This document shows positions 35,691 to 46,900 of a stretch of DNA of 64,000 nucleotides, in pieces; positions within the stretch are counted from its first letter, which is position 1, and the number at the start of each line of letters is the position of its first letter. Made by a program: the position numbers and the translations under genes. Source of the DNA: Sternotherus odoratus (lineage: Eukaryota > Chordata > Testudines > Kinosternidae); assembly GCA_032164245.1 (NCBI GenBank), contig JAVMKO010000006.1, positions 105,975,310 through 106,039,309 on the forward strand, written 5' to 3'. The notes under the pieces were generated by a model. That model was given only the letters and a program-made list of their open reading frames with translations, was not told the DNA's origin and made no database searches.

Positions 35691-36475
35691 AAGATCTTGG
35701 TTTGCAAAGCCAGGACCTCAGTGAATGCAAAGGGCATCGGGGGGCCTGCCTAGGAAGGGGGTGGAGGAGTGATTCTGAGGACCAGATCCCAGCCGGGGTC
35801 ACTCGGCCGTCGCTCCATTGGGGTCCATGGGGCCAGATCCCGGCCAGGGTCACTCAGCCATAGCTTCATTGGGGTCCATGGGGCCAGATCCCGGCCAGGG
35901 TCACTCAGCCATAGCTTCATTGGGGTCCATGGGGCCAGATCCCAGCCAGGGTCACTCAGCCATAGCTCCACTGGGGTCCATGGGGCCAGATCCCGGCCAG
36001 GGTCACTCAGCCATAGCTTCATTGGGGTCCATGGGGCCAGATCCCGGCCAGGGTCACTCAGCCATAGCTTCATTGGGGTCCATGGGGCCAGATCCCAGCC
36101 AGGGTCACTCAGCCATAGCTTCATTGGGGTCAGTGGGGCCAGATCCCAGCCGGGGTCACTCGGCTGTCACTCCATTGGGGTCAGTGGGGCCAGATCCCAG
36201 CCGGGGTCACTCGGCTGTCACTCCATTGGGGGCAGTGGGGCCAGATCCCAGCCGGGGTCACTCGGCTGTCACTTCATTGGGGTCAGTGGGGCCAGATCCC
36301 AGCCGGGGTCACTCGGCCGTCACTTCATTGGGGTCAGTGGGGCCAGATCCCAGCCGGGGTCACTCAGCCATAGCTCCATTGGGGTCAATGGGGCCAGATC
36401 CCAGCCGGGGTCACTCGGCCGTCACTTCATTGGGGTCAGTGGGGCCAGATCCCAGCCGGGGTCACTCATCCACCC
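35690..36475 (+). repeat. 51-bp minisatellite, left arm of an inverted pair
   Basis: About 13 units of 51 bp (GGGGCCAGATCCCAGCCGGG, GTCACTCAGCCATAGCTTCA). The unit is 17 codons, so both strands stay open artificially. The unique flank at 35690-35780 (AAGATCTTGGTTTGCAAAGC) is also repeated, inverted, at 50650-50750. Confidence 0.95.
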
Positions 36476-37020
36476 AAACGCCGAGCATGTCCGCATACAC
36501 TGATGTGCCAGCAAGCGACACCCTTTGCTGTCCGGTCGCCCTACTCTACAGTGAGAAGACAGGCGCATCCCTGTGGCTGCGTTGTGTGCAGCTGTTCCCC
36601 AGCTGCTCCGGCCCAGAGCTGGCTGCATCTCAGCGCCAGGTCCCCCGGCCCCCCGTAAGTCCGGTTAGCGTCTGGTTCTTAACAGCATGACTGAGGGTCA
36701 GTGTTTCTATGACGGACGCTTCTACTTCTGTCACTCGGGAGTTTCTGGGGGGGGGGGGGGGGGGGAATTGACACTGCACTGGAAAAGGGACCCACCACCA
36801 CCAAAAGACTTGAGACCCTCTCTGCCCCCCACCTGTGTGCCCAGGGCACAGGATTCCCCCTCCCCACCCGGGGTCCCCTGAGTCAGGACACCCAGGCTGG
36901 AGGGGGGGGGGCACCCAGAGAGGGGCCCCGCCCTGCTGGAGGAGGGAGGGCTCAGCCCAGGGGGGAGGGGGCTGGCCGTGGCTGGAGGGGGGAGGGAAGG
37001 GAGGAGCGGGAGGGGCAGGA

Positions 37021-37027
37021 CCAATCA
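37021..37027 (+). promoter_or_regulatory. CCAAT box of the CARD-GTPase gene
   Basis: CCAATCA lies 26 bp upstream of the ISRE-like site in a GC-rich promoter-like stretch. Confidence 0.4.
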
Positions 37028-37052
37028 GCCGCCCCGGCCAGCGCCCAGCTCC

Positions 37053-37070
37053 GGTTTCACTTTCGTTTCG
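37053..37070 (-). promoter_or_regulatory. ISRE/IRF-type interferon response element
   Basis: The minus strand reads CGAAACGAAAGTGAAACC, three GAAA cores with two-base spacing, a close match to the ISRE/IRF consensus (GAAANNGAAA). It sits just before the predicted first exon of the CARD-GTPase gene, as expected for an interferon-inducible gene. Confidence 0.75.
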
Positions 37071-37079
37071 CCGTCTAAA

Positions 37080-37135
37080 CGGAGCCCGACGCGAGCCGGC
37101 TGCGGGGGAGCAGGGGCGGTTTCTTCTCCGGAGCT
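37080..37135 (+). other. Predicted non-coding exon 1 of the CARD-GTPase gene
   Basis: GC-rich sequence ends at a good donor (GGAGCT|GTGAGC). The intron would end at CTCGCTCAG (37984), just before the CARD exon. The transcription start is a guess. Confidence 0.5.
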
Positions 37136-37314
37136 GTGAGCGCCTTCCCGCCGTGCCCGCTGGGCTGGGGGCTCTGGGGCAGCAGCGGGGCCCGGGGGCG
37201 GGCTGGGGGAGTGGGCGGGGGAGGAGTTCCCGGCAGGGAGCATCTGGAAAACCAGCCTCCTCCTGATTGGGACCCCCCCAGCCTGACCCCAGTGTTACCC
37301 TATGGGCAGTCAGG

Positions 37315-37915
37315 GCTGGCCCCACTGCCCCAAGGCGGCGCTAGGGGGCGCTGTGCTGCAGGGATCAGGGTGAAGGGTCAGTAGGGGGCGCTCTCCCCTG
37401 GCAGTCAGGGCTGGCCCCACTGCCCCAGTGCGGCGCTAGGGGGCGCTGTGCTGCAGGGAGCGGGTGAAGGGTCACTAGGGGGCGCTGTGCTGCAGGGAGC
37501 TGGACAGGGCTCACTAGGGGGCGCTCTCCCCTGGCAGTCAGGGCTGGCCCCACTGCCCCAGTGCGGCGCTAGGGGGTGCTGTGCTGCAGGGAGCTGGGCA
37601 GGGCTCACTAGGGGGCGCTCTCCCCTGGCAGTCAGGGCTGGCCCCACTGCCCCAGTGCGGCGCTAGGGGGCGCTGTGCTGCAGGGAGCGGGTGAAGGGTC
37701 AGTAGGGGGCGCTCTCCCCTGGCAGTCAGGGCTGGCCCCACTGCCCCAGTGCGGCGCTAGGGGGTGCTGTGCTGCAGGGAGCTGGGCAGGGCTCACTAGG
37801 GGGCGCTGTGCTGCAGGGAGCGGGTGAAGGGTCACTAGGGGGCGCTCTCCCCTGGCAGCCAGGGCTGGCCCCACTGCCCCAGTGCGGCGCTAGGGGGCGC
37901 TGTGCTGCAGGGGTG
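37315..37915 (+). repeat. ~90-bp minisatellite with CTCF-like cores in intron 1
   Basis: About eight variable units of CCAGTGCGGCGCTAGGGGGC, GCTGTGCTGCAGGGAGC and TCACTAGGGGGCGCTCTCCC. Same superfamily as at 10498, 21675 and 29040. Confidence 0.95.
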
Positions 37916-37997
37916 ACTTGCATGGGGTTTTTCGGGAGTCACAAACCCAATCTGAGGTTGTTTCTCTGCAAATCCCTCGCTCAGCCCCGGGGGCCCG

Positions 37998-40900
37998 ATG
38001 GCCTTTGAGACGATCCGCCGGGAACGGGAGCGGCTCATCGCCCTCCTCCACACCGCCCCCGACCCCGTCTTGGACGAAGTGGCCTCGCTGGGGATCGTCA
38101 CTGAGGAGGAGTATGAGGCCTTGGAGAGGCTCCCGGAGCCCAGGGAGCGCATCCGCAGGCTGCTGATAAAGATCCAGAGGAAGGGGGAGCGCGGCTGTGA
38201 GCAGTTCCTGGAGTGTCTGCGGAGCCTCTTCCCAGATGTCCCGCCGGAGTTACAGCCCCCGGGATGCCGTGAGTTGGGGCTTCCTCCGGCATTTCAGTTC
38301 TGGGCAGGATTCCCTAGAAGATGCCACATAGCTGCATATTGGTGATGGGCTGGACCAATGGTTAAAGCGTGGGGGGGGGGGTGTGCCTAGGAGTCAGGAC
38401 TCCTGGGTTTTGTCCCAGGCTCTCGGTGGGGGCTTTCCAGACCGATCAACCCCAGCAGGTCTGTAACATTCCTTGAAACCTGAGATTTAGCCCCAAATCC
38501 CCAGCCTGACCCCTCCCCTAAAAATCTTGTCACAGTCCCCCAAACAGTCTCCAATGTAATGCCCTTTTGCCATAGACCACAGGATTTCTCTGAATATTTT
38601 TAACCTTTTCCCTCACTCCTGATCCAACTAAAATTCAGAGCAGCAGCTGGCACCCTCGGGGGAGCGGCCAAGGGCTGAACGGGCTATGGGGACCCTCTCC
38701 CTTCTCTCTTGTCCAAGGAAGTTCCTGGAATTGCAGAGAAATCTGTAAGGCCCTGATGAAGTGTCTATTCATTGTCCCTCTGCAGGGTGTGCAGATCAGA
38801 CAAATGATGCAGAGAATCCGGAATGTGGCCCGTTCTCCAACAAGAACGAAGCAGAAAACCCACAAGCTGCTGCAACCTTGGGCAACCATGAGCTAGAGAA
38901 TCCAGGAGGTGCCACATCCCTAGAGAAGAATGAGCTAGAAAATCCAGAAACCGCTCTACTGCATGAGGAGAATGATCTAGGAAATCCAGATCCATCGTCA
39001 GGGAAGACTGATCCACAGAACTCAGAAGATGCCACATCCTCAGAGAAGAATGATCCAGAGAGGCTGGGAGAACCTGAGAAGCCAGAAGCCATGTTGTCCT
39101 CAGGGAAGGGACCGGTGACACCAAATTCTGCGACAACCCCAATAAAGAATGAACCTGAAAATCCAGAAAATGCTTTGCCGTCAAAGAATGATCCAGAGAG
39201 TCCAGGAGATGCCAGATCCTCAGAGAAGGATTCAGCTGCTGTGTCCTCAGAGAGAGCAGATTTCGAAGGTACAGGACGGGTCTCTTGGCTTGGCCTGTAG
39301 GGCAACGCTTAAGAAGTATTTATGGTTGTCCTGCGTTGGGCACAGAATCTCCGGAGGGTTCTCCTCGGGGCTGGATGGAGAGGGACAGGGGGAAAGATTT
39401 GCTAGATTTCAGATGCAGGAAGGGTCTAATTCCTGTGTGTTTGGACCCCTTGCAAGAGCGGAAGGTTGCATGAACGCAAATGGAAACGATTTACCTGTGA
39501 ACATCCTGGGAGGGAAAAAGGTGCTTCTTCTAATTAGCTCCATTGAACCAGCTCAACTCAAACCACCAGTAACCACTTCACATTGCTTAGAACCTGGAGC
39601 TCAATTTCAGAGGCTCCACCTACAAGCTCGGTTCCTCCTCTATCATTTCAGCAGGGGCTAAGCTAGAACTCCCGGGAGTCTGCAGTTCTCGAAGGGGTTC
39701 ATGAGATGGAGCAAGGATCTAAGGCAGGGGTGGGCAAACTTTTTGGCCTGAGGGCCACATCAGGTTTGCAGAATTATATGGAGGGCCAGGTAGGGAAGGC
39801 CCCACCCCCAATCCAGCCCCCTTCCACTTCCTGCCACCCGACTGTCCCCTCAGAATTCCCAACCCATCCAACACCCCCCCTTGTCCCCTGACTGCCCCTG
39901 CCCTGCCAGAGACCCCTAACCACCCCCCAGGACTCCACCCCCTACCCAATTCCCCTGCTCCCTGTCCTCCGACTGCCCCACCCCTATTCACCCTCCCCTC
40001 CTGCCGGCTAACTACCACCCCAGAACCTCACTGCCTATCCAACCCACTCTGCTGTCTGACTGCCCCCTCCAGAGTCTACCCCAACCACCATCCCAGAACC
40101 CCACTCCCATACCCCCTATTACCATAGCTGCTTGGCACAGCTCCGGGGGAGGGGGCGAGCGCTGCACATGCGGCATGGCTCCAGGGGAGGGAAGAGGCGT
40201 GCAGCCCCGGCCCCCAGAGCTCTGTCCGCACGGCTCGGGGGCGGGGGGGGGCGGGGCGTGCAACCCCGGGCCCCTGGAGATCTTTCCGCGCCGCATGGCT
40301 CTAGGGGAGAGGGGGGCGTGCAGTGCCGGCTCCCCGGAGCGCGACTTCGAGGGAGGGTGGGGCATGCAACCCTGGCCCCCCGCAGTGCTGTACTCAGACC
40401 GGCCCCCCAGGCCGGGAGTGTGGGGCCACTGACCACATGAGGCTAAGAGACTCTCCCTTGTTTTGCTTTGTAGAGTCTGGAAATATCCCCTGCCATGGAG
40501 AAGAAGGAAAGACCGCTGCAGAAAGAGGGAATATTGAAGGTAGGTCTAGCCTCAGATCCCACCGATACCTCAAAGCCAACTCTTCAAGGGTGGCAGGGGA
40601 AGACTATGGTCTAGCAGGATAGAGCAGTCGGGGATTGGGAATCAGCACTCCAGGTCCACCTAGGGGAAGGGAGTCTAGAGTGTTAGGGGAGGGGGACACT
40701 GCGAGTCTGGGCTCCTGGGGCCTAGTCTTATTGCCGTTTGGTGGATGGGATTTCAGGAGAACAGATTTTGGGGGCAAGATTGGAGGGATTCTCTGGGAAG
40801 GATTTGGGCCTGGTTTGGTTCAGTTCCGCACAGGGTTAGAGGTTTGATCTGCGAGGAATAGAATGGAATTAGCTGTACATGTCTCATAGACTTTAAGGCC

Positions 40901-43900
40901 AGAAAGGACCATCAGATCATCACGTCTGATCTCCTGCACAACGCAGAACCTCACCCACCCACTCCTGTAATAGACCCCTGACCTCTGGCTGAGTTATTAA
41001 CACGTGATTTGAGGACGTCAAAGGCTTCATGTTACAGAGAATCCACCATTTGCACTAGTTTAAACCTGCAAGTGACCCGTGCCCCATGCTGCAGAGGAAA
41101 GGGGGGAAAAAAACCCAGGGTCTCTGCCAATCTGACCCTGGGGAAAAATGCCTTGCTTACCCCAAACCTGGTGATCAGTTAGACCCTGAGCATATGGGAA
41201 AGACCCACCAGCCAGATACATGGGAAAGAATTCTTTGTAGTAACTCAGAACCCTCCCCATCTAGTGTCCCATCGCCTGCTGTTGGAGATATTTGCTGTTA
41301 GCATTCTCAGACTGACTACACGCCATGGTAGGAAGTCTCATCATACCATCCCCTCCATAAATATATCAAGTTCAGCCTTGAAGCCAGTTAGGTTTTTTGC
41401 ACCCCCACCCCCAGTCCTCTTGGAAGAACTTCACTCTGGTGGTTAGAAACCTTCATCTAATTTCAAACCTAAAACTGGTGGATGGTCTGTTTATATCCAC
41501 TTGTTCTGGTGTCAACATTAGCACTTAATTTAAAGAATTCCTCTCCGTCCCTGGTATTTATCCCTCTGATGTATTTATAGAGAGCAGGCATATCTCCCCT
41601 CAGCCTTCTTTTGGTTTGGCTAAACAAACCAAGCTCTTTGAGTCTCCTCTCCTAAGTTCGGTTTTCCATTCCTTGGATCATCCTCGGATCTCTTCTCTGC
41701 ACCTGTTCCAGTTTGAATTCACCTTTCTTAAACACGGGAGACCAGAACTGCACGCAGTGTTCCAGGTGAGGTCTCACCAGTGACTTGTACCATGCTACTG
41801 ACACTTCTCTGTCTCTACTGGAAATACCTCGCTGGATGCATCCTAGGACTGCATTAGTCTTTTCACAGCCGCATCACACTGGCGGTTTATAGTCATCCTC
41901 TGATCAACCAATATACCCAGCTCTTTCTCCTCCTTTGTCGCTTCCAACTGGTACATCCCCGGCTTATAGCAAAATTTCATGCTGTTAGTCCCTAAATGTA
42001 TGACCTTGCACTGTGTGCTATTCAATTTCATCCCATTTCTATTATTCCAGTTTTCAAGGTCATCCAGATCTTCTCGTACGATATTCCGGTCCTCCACCAG
42101 ATTGGCAATACCTCCCAACTTTGTGTCATCCCCAAATTTTATTAGCACTTTTTTGCCAAGGTCATTAATAAAAATGTTTAATAAGACTGGTCCCAAGACC
42201 AATCCCTGAGGAACTCCATTGGTAACCTCGCTCCAGCCTGACAATTCACCTTTCAATACCACCTTTTGTAGTCTCTCCTTTAACCAGTTCCACATCTGAT
42301 TTTAAATTCTCAAATCAATCCCCTTCTTCTCTAATTTCAGTAATAATTTCCCACGTGGAATTGTATCAGACGCATTACTGACATCCAGGTAGATTAGCTC
42401 TACTGCATTTCCTTTGGCTAGATAATCAGTTATCTGAAATAAAGAGATCAGGTTGGTCTGGCACATGCTACCTTTTGAAAAAAACATGGTATATTTTATC
42501 CCAATTACCATTTACGTCCATGTTCTTAACTGCTTTCTCTTTCAAAATGTGTTCAAGACTTTGCATACAAGTTTTGTCCAACTGACATTTTCCTAGATCA
42601 CGTTTATTCCCTTTCTTAAAATGAAGTACTACATTAGCAATCTCCAGTCATGGGGTACGACCCCCGATTTTACAGATTCATTGAAAATCCTTTCAATTGT
42701 GCTTGCAATTTCATGTGCCAGCCCCTTTAATATTACTGGATGGTGATCATCCAAACCCGGCCCTGTTTAGTCCTATTAAGCTGTTCACTTGCTGATCCAT
42801 CCCCTCGTCCATTCCTCGGAGGCTTTCTGTTTTCTCTTTTAATCACCTGTGTCAGATGCTTTCTCACCTAGCTTGATCTTCAATCCTCCCCTATAAATGT
42901 TTTCACTTTGCTTGGGATGCAGGCTTCAACTTTTCTGCAGCTTTGACTGAAAGTAATTCCAAGCCGCCTCCACATTCAGATCCTTGAGTTTTTTGGTTCA
43001 GTCCACTTCCCTAATTAATTCCCTTTATTTTTTAATGTTTGTCCTTTGGAAATCAAGGACCCTAGTTGTTGACCTATTTTTGCTTATCCTTCCATTTAGT
43101 TTAAACTCGAACCAAGATAGAACCAGTTCCATGTTCTATGAGGTCCTCACAGCTCACCAATGCCATATCTAAAATGGCATCATCTCTTGCAGGTTCAGCA
43201 ATGGTTTGGTGAAGAAATCTGTCAGATAGCACATACCATTTAATACCTGTAACCCAGTCATGACTACTAGTCTACCAGGTTTCTGTTATCCGTATAATAT
43301 CTGGTTTCACTTCCTGCACCAGTACTTCTAGTTCCTCCATTTTGTTACCTGGACTTCTTGCATTGGTGTGCAGACATTTTAGTTGTTACTGTTTGGCTTC
43401 ACACAGATTCCTCACCCAGTATAGGTACAGTCATTCTACTGCCAGTATCACCTACCTGACTGTTAGCGTCATTGATATTGGCACTGGGTTTCCTCTTAAT
43501 GTGGGCATCTGAGGAGGCCTCTCGTCTGGATCCTTAGATAGAGCGACCCCAGGCTTGGATGTCTCTATGCCAGAGAGCAGAGCCGAGACACCAGGAATTG
43601 ACTCATCAGTGGAGAGGAATGGCGCTGAGACACCAGGAGCTGCCGTGTCGGTGGAGAGGAGTGGAGCTGAGACACCAGGAGGTTCTGTGTCAGTGGACAG
43701 GAGTGGAATTGAGGCTCCAGAGACCTCTCCCAACAAAATTCATGCAGGTAGAGTCCAAAGAATATCCCTACCGTCTCTCTCCCAACCTAGGTTCCTCTCC
43801 CCCCATGGCCCGGTCCATCCTTGGGCCACTTGCTGAGTTGGCCAATGAGGAAGTCAGTCAGGGCCCTCCACGTTCCTGTGATTGTTTTCCAGCGTCTCCA

Positions 43901-46900
43901 TCTCTGGACACGCACACCCGAGCTACAGCCCGCCCCTTTTGTATTGTCCATCTGTGAAGCGTGTGGAAGATGCCAGGATTGTGTTACAAATCCTACATGG
44001 AGAGCTGTGGGGGAGGGGAGGTAACGGAAAATACATTTTGTGGCGGAATCTGGGATTTTGAAATTTGGGATTTTCCTCCCCAGATTTAGAACAAATCCTC
44101 TAAATTGCAAAATCCTCCAGGAAAGAACATTCCGGGGGAATTAATTGTTTCTGGGCCAATGGAAACACGGACAGCTCTCCGGTGTCAGAAACCCAGCCGG
44201 CTCTGGGCACAGTCACCTAGCAACCCAGTGAGCTTGGCTAGGCCCGATGAACCCACACTAAGTGACTGTGCTCCCTGATTGGACAAAGGGCCCATAGGTC
44301 CCTATTTAAGCCTGGTAGCAACAGCACCACAGCAGCTGCTCAATGTATTCCACACCCACAGCTGAGTCCTGCTTCCTGTTTCCGGTCCAGCCCTTAGACT
44401 TTGGTCCCCTGCGGTGAGATTACATGATCCGGCGTTTGGAAAAGGCTGGTGTCCGTCCCTCTATTCCCACGCTGGTCTCAGCACCTGGAGCGGAGTCTGG
44501 CAAGGCTCAGGCCCAGAGGAATCACAACTGGGGTCTGTAGATATTTCCCCGGTCTGAGAGAAGGAGCGTGGGGAGATTCCACCCCAGGGAGGTGAAGGCT
44601 TCAGGCCTAAATCTTGGGAACGGAGAGACTGAGAGGAGGCCCAGGTGCAGCTGGCCCTGAGTTATGACCCCATCCCAGGTGGTGACACCTCTGTTTCCAT
44701 CCGCAGGGAGAAGAGGAGCCGTGAAGACCGTCCTGTGCAAGCTGAGGCTCAGGAAGTTCAGAAACGGGAAACTGAGGCTGAGAGATCTCCTAGAAATCAG
44801 CCCAGAGAGCCTCAAGGACTCGACTCCTCAGGTCTTGGGAGAATTGCCTTGGCACTTCCTGAGAAAGCTCATGGCTCTGAACGGGACGGCCAGAAGCACA
44901 AGACTTTGGCAAGGGGCATCTGATGAGGACACAAGTGAGGATGAGGAGGGTGGGGTGAGTGGGGCTGTGTTTTCTCTAAGGGAAGACGACTCTAGGGCTT
45001 CTCTGCACCCCCTGGATGTTCTCTGTGCTGTTCTGCTTTGCTCTGACAGTTTCCTGCAGCAGGAGATCCTGTCCAAAATGTCCATGTGCCAGTTTGCCCT
45101 CCCACTGCTGCTACCCGCCCTCGACACCCCCAAGTGCACCCTGATGCTGTGGGCCATGAGGGACATTGTGAGGAAGTGGAGGCCGCACTCCCTGGCACAG
45201 AGCAGAGGGTTCAGGGAGGAGAGCCTGGTGCTCACGTCAATGCCAACCATTTCCTTTGTGCGGCTGGGGAGCTGCAGCTTCTCCAAGTCCAGACTCCTCA
45301 ATGAGGTTCTCAGCCCCTCCCAGCAACACCACGATTTCTTCATCCACCGGGACATGGAGTCTGGGAACCTCCCCCGGGAAATTGCAGACGGGCTGGTTGA
45401 GATTTCCTGGTATTTCCCTGGGGGGAGGGAGAATTTGGATCTTTTCCCAGAGCCCATCGCGATTACAAACTTGCGTGGAGACATTGAGTCCCACTGGCCA
45501 CAGTTCAGCTTTTTAACAGAGGTCTCCTCGGCAGTGTTCATATTAACGGAGAACATCAGTGAGAGAGAATACACGCTGTTATCATCCCTGCAGGGATCAG
45601 CCACTAAATACTACTTCATCTTTAACAATCAGGCTGGAAAAGCCGAGCAAACGCTGGGATTCCTCAATATGTTAGCCCCGGTGCTGGATATGAAAAAATC
45701 ACAACTTCTAGTGAAAGAACAGAGCAACAACAGCGCGGAGCTGGTGAAAAAGCTGCAGTCCACACTGCAGGGCATCATTGCCTCCTCTCCCAAGAGCACA
45801 AGCATCCAAGACATGGCCGTGACGGCGCGGGAGCTAGGGATCCAGGTGGAGGAGGACGGTGGGGAGTGTCGGACTGCATTGGGGCACGTCGAAGAAATCA
45901 CTGCGGAAATACGGGACGTGGCGAAGTACAAGAGAGAAATGCTGAGGCTCCAAGGGGACCTGTGGAAGAGCTTGGCTAAAGTGGAGAAAGAGACGTGCCG
46001 GATGAAAGGCCAACGGGACGTCCCTCCGGAAGACTACAGATCCCAGCTGAGGGAGAGGTGGTTCGAGCTACGCAGGCAGCAGAACCAGTGTGACCTCACC
46101 AGCGGGATGGTTAAATTCATTAGCGGGATAGGACAATTGCGTCCGGCTGAGAAACATCACTTCCTGAAATGGATGAAGTTCCACCTGGATCACATCGCCA
46201 GGGGGAACCTCTCTAGGCTCCGGGCTGAGTACAAAGAGAAATGTCGCGCTCTAGGGGATGACACACAACAGCTGGCAGAACTGGACGAACTAATCTCCGC
46301 CAGCTCCTTAGGGGTGGAGCATTTCATGCGCGAGTTGGGGCAGTTTTACGAGGCCGAATGCTCGATGGTGAAAGAAGGTAAATTGTCAGAAAGCCAAAGG
46401 CAATTCATCCATCTCCCAGGCATTGCAGCTGAGCTGATGCTGGAAGGGTTTCCCATGGAGCTGATTGATGGAGATGCAGCCAACATCCCACTGCAGTGGG
46501 TGACAGATGTTCTGACCCAGCTCCATGCCAAGCTGGGGGGAAGGTCCAGAATGATGGTTCTGACCGTGCTGGGAGTGCAGAGCACTGGGAAATCCACCCT
46601 CCTCAACACCATGTTTGGCCTGCAGTTTGCAGTGAGCAGCGGCCGATGTACGCGAGGAGCCTTCATGTCACTCATTAAAGTGGCTGAGAACTTTCAGCAG
46701 GACCTGGGCTGTGATTTCATCCTGGTGATAGACACCGAAGGTCTGAAAGCCCCTGAACTGGCCAAACTGGAGGACAGTTATGAACACGACAATGAGCTGG
46801 CCACACTGGTGGTTGGATTGAGTGACATAACCATCGTTAACATGGCCATGGAGAACGCCACCGAAATGAAGGATGTTCTGCAAATTGTGGTCCATGCCTT

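Noticed and set aside
35769..36690. Long open frames of 244 and 290 codons with perfect peptide repeats
   Set aside because: The 51-bp minisatellite unit is a multiple of three, so frames stay open by arithmetic; there are no splice or codon signals.
34000..37000. VKORC1 or another expected neighbour of PRSS53
   Set aside because: No recognisable VKORC1 exon (thioredoxin-like CXXC membrane protein) was found here or left of 15.9 kb within the window.
41843..42511. Host reverse-transcriptase-like gene on the minus strand
   Set aside because: Motifs and flanks are those of a decayed CR1 LINE in an intron.
44290..44400. Separate promoter giving a CARD-less GTPase transcript
   Set aside because: CCTATTTAAGC is TATA-like and the place is suggestive, but there is no supporting motif or downstream exon start; kept only as a note in intron 4.
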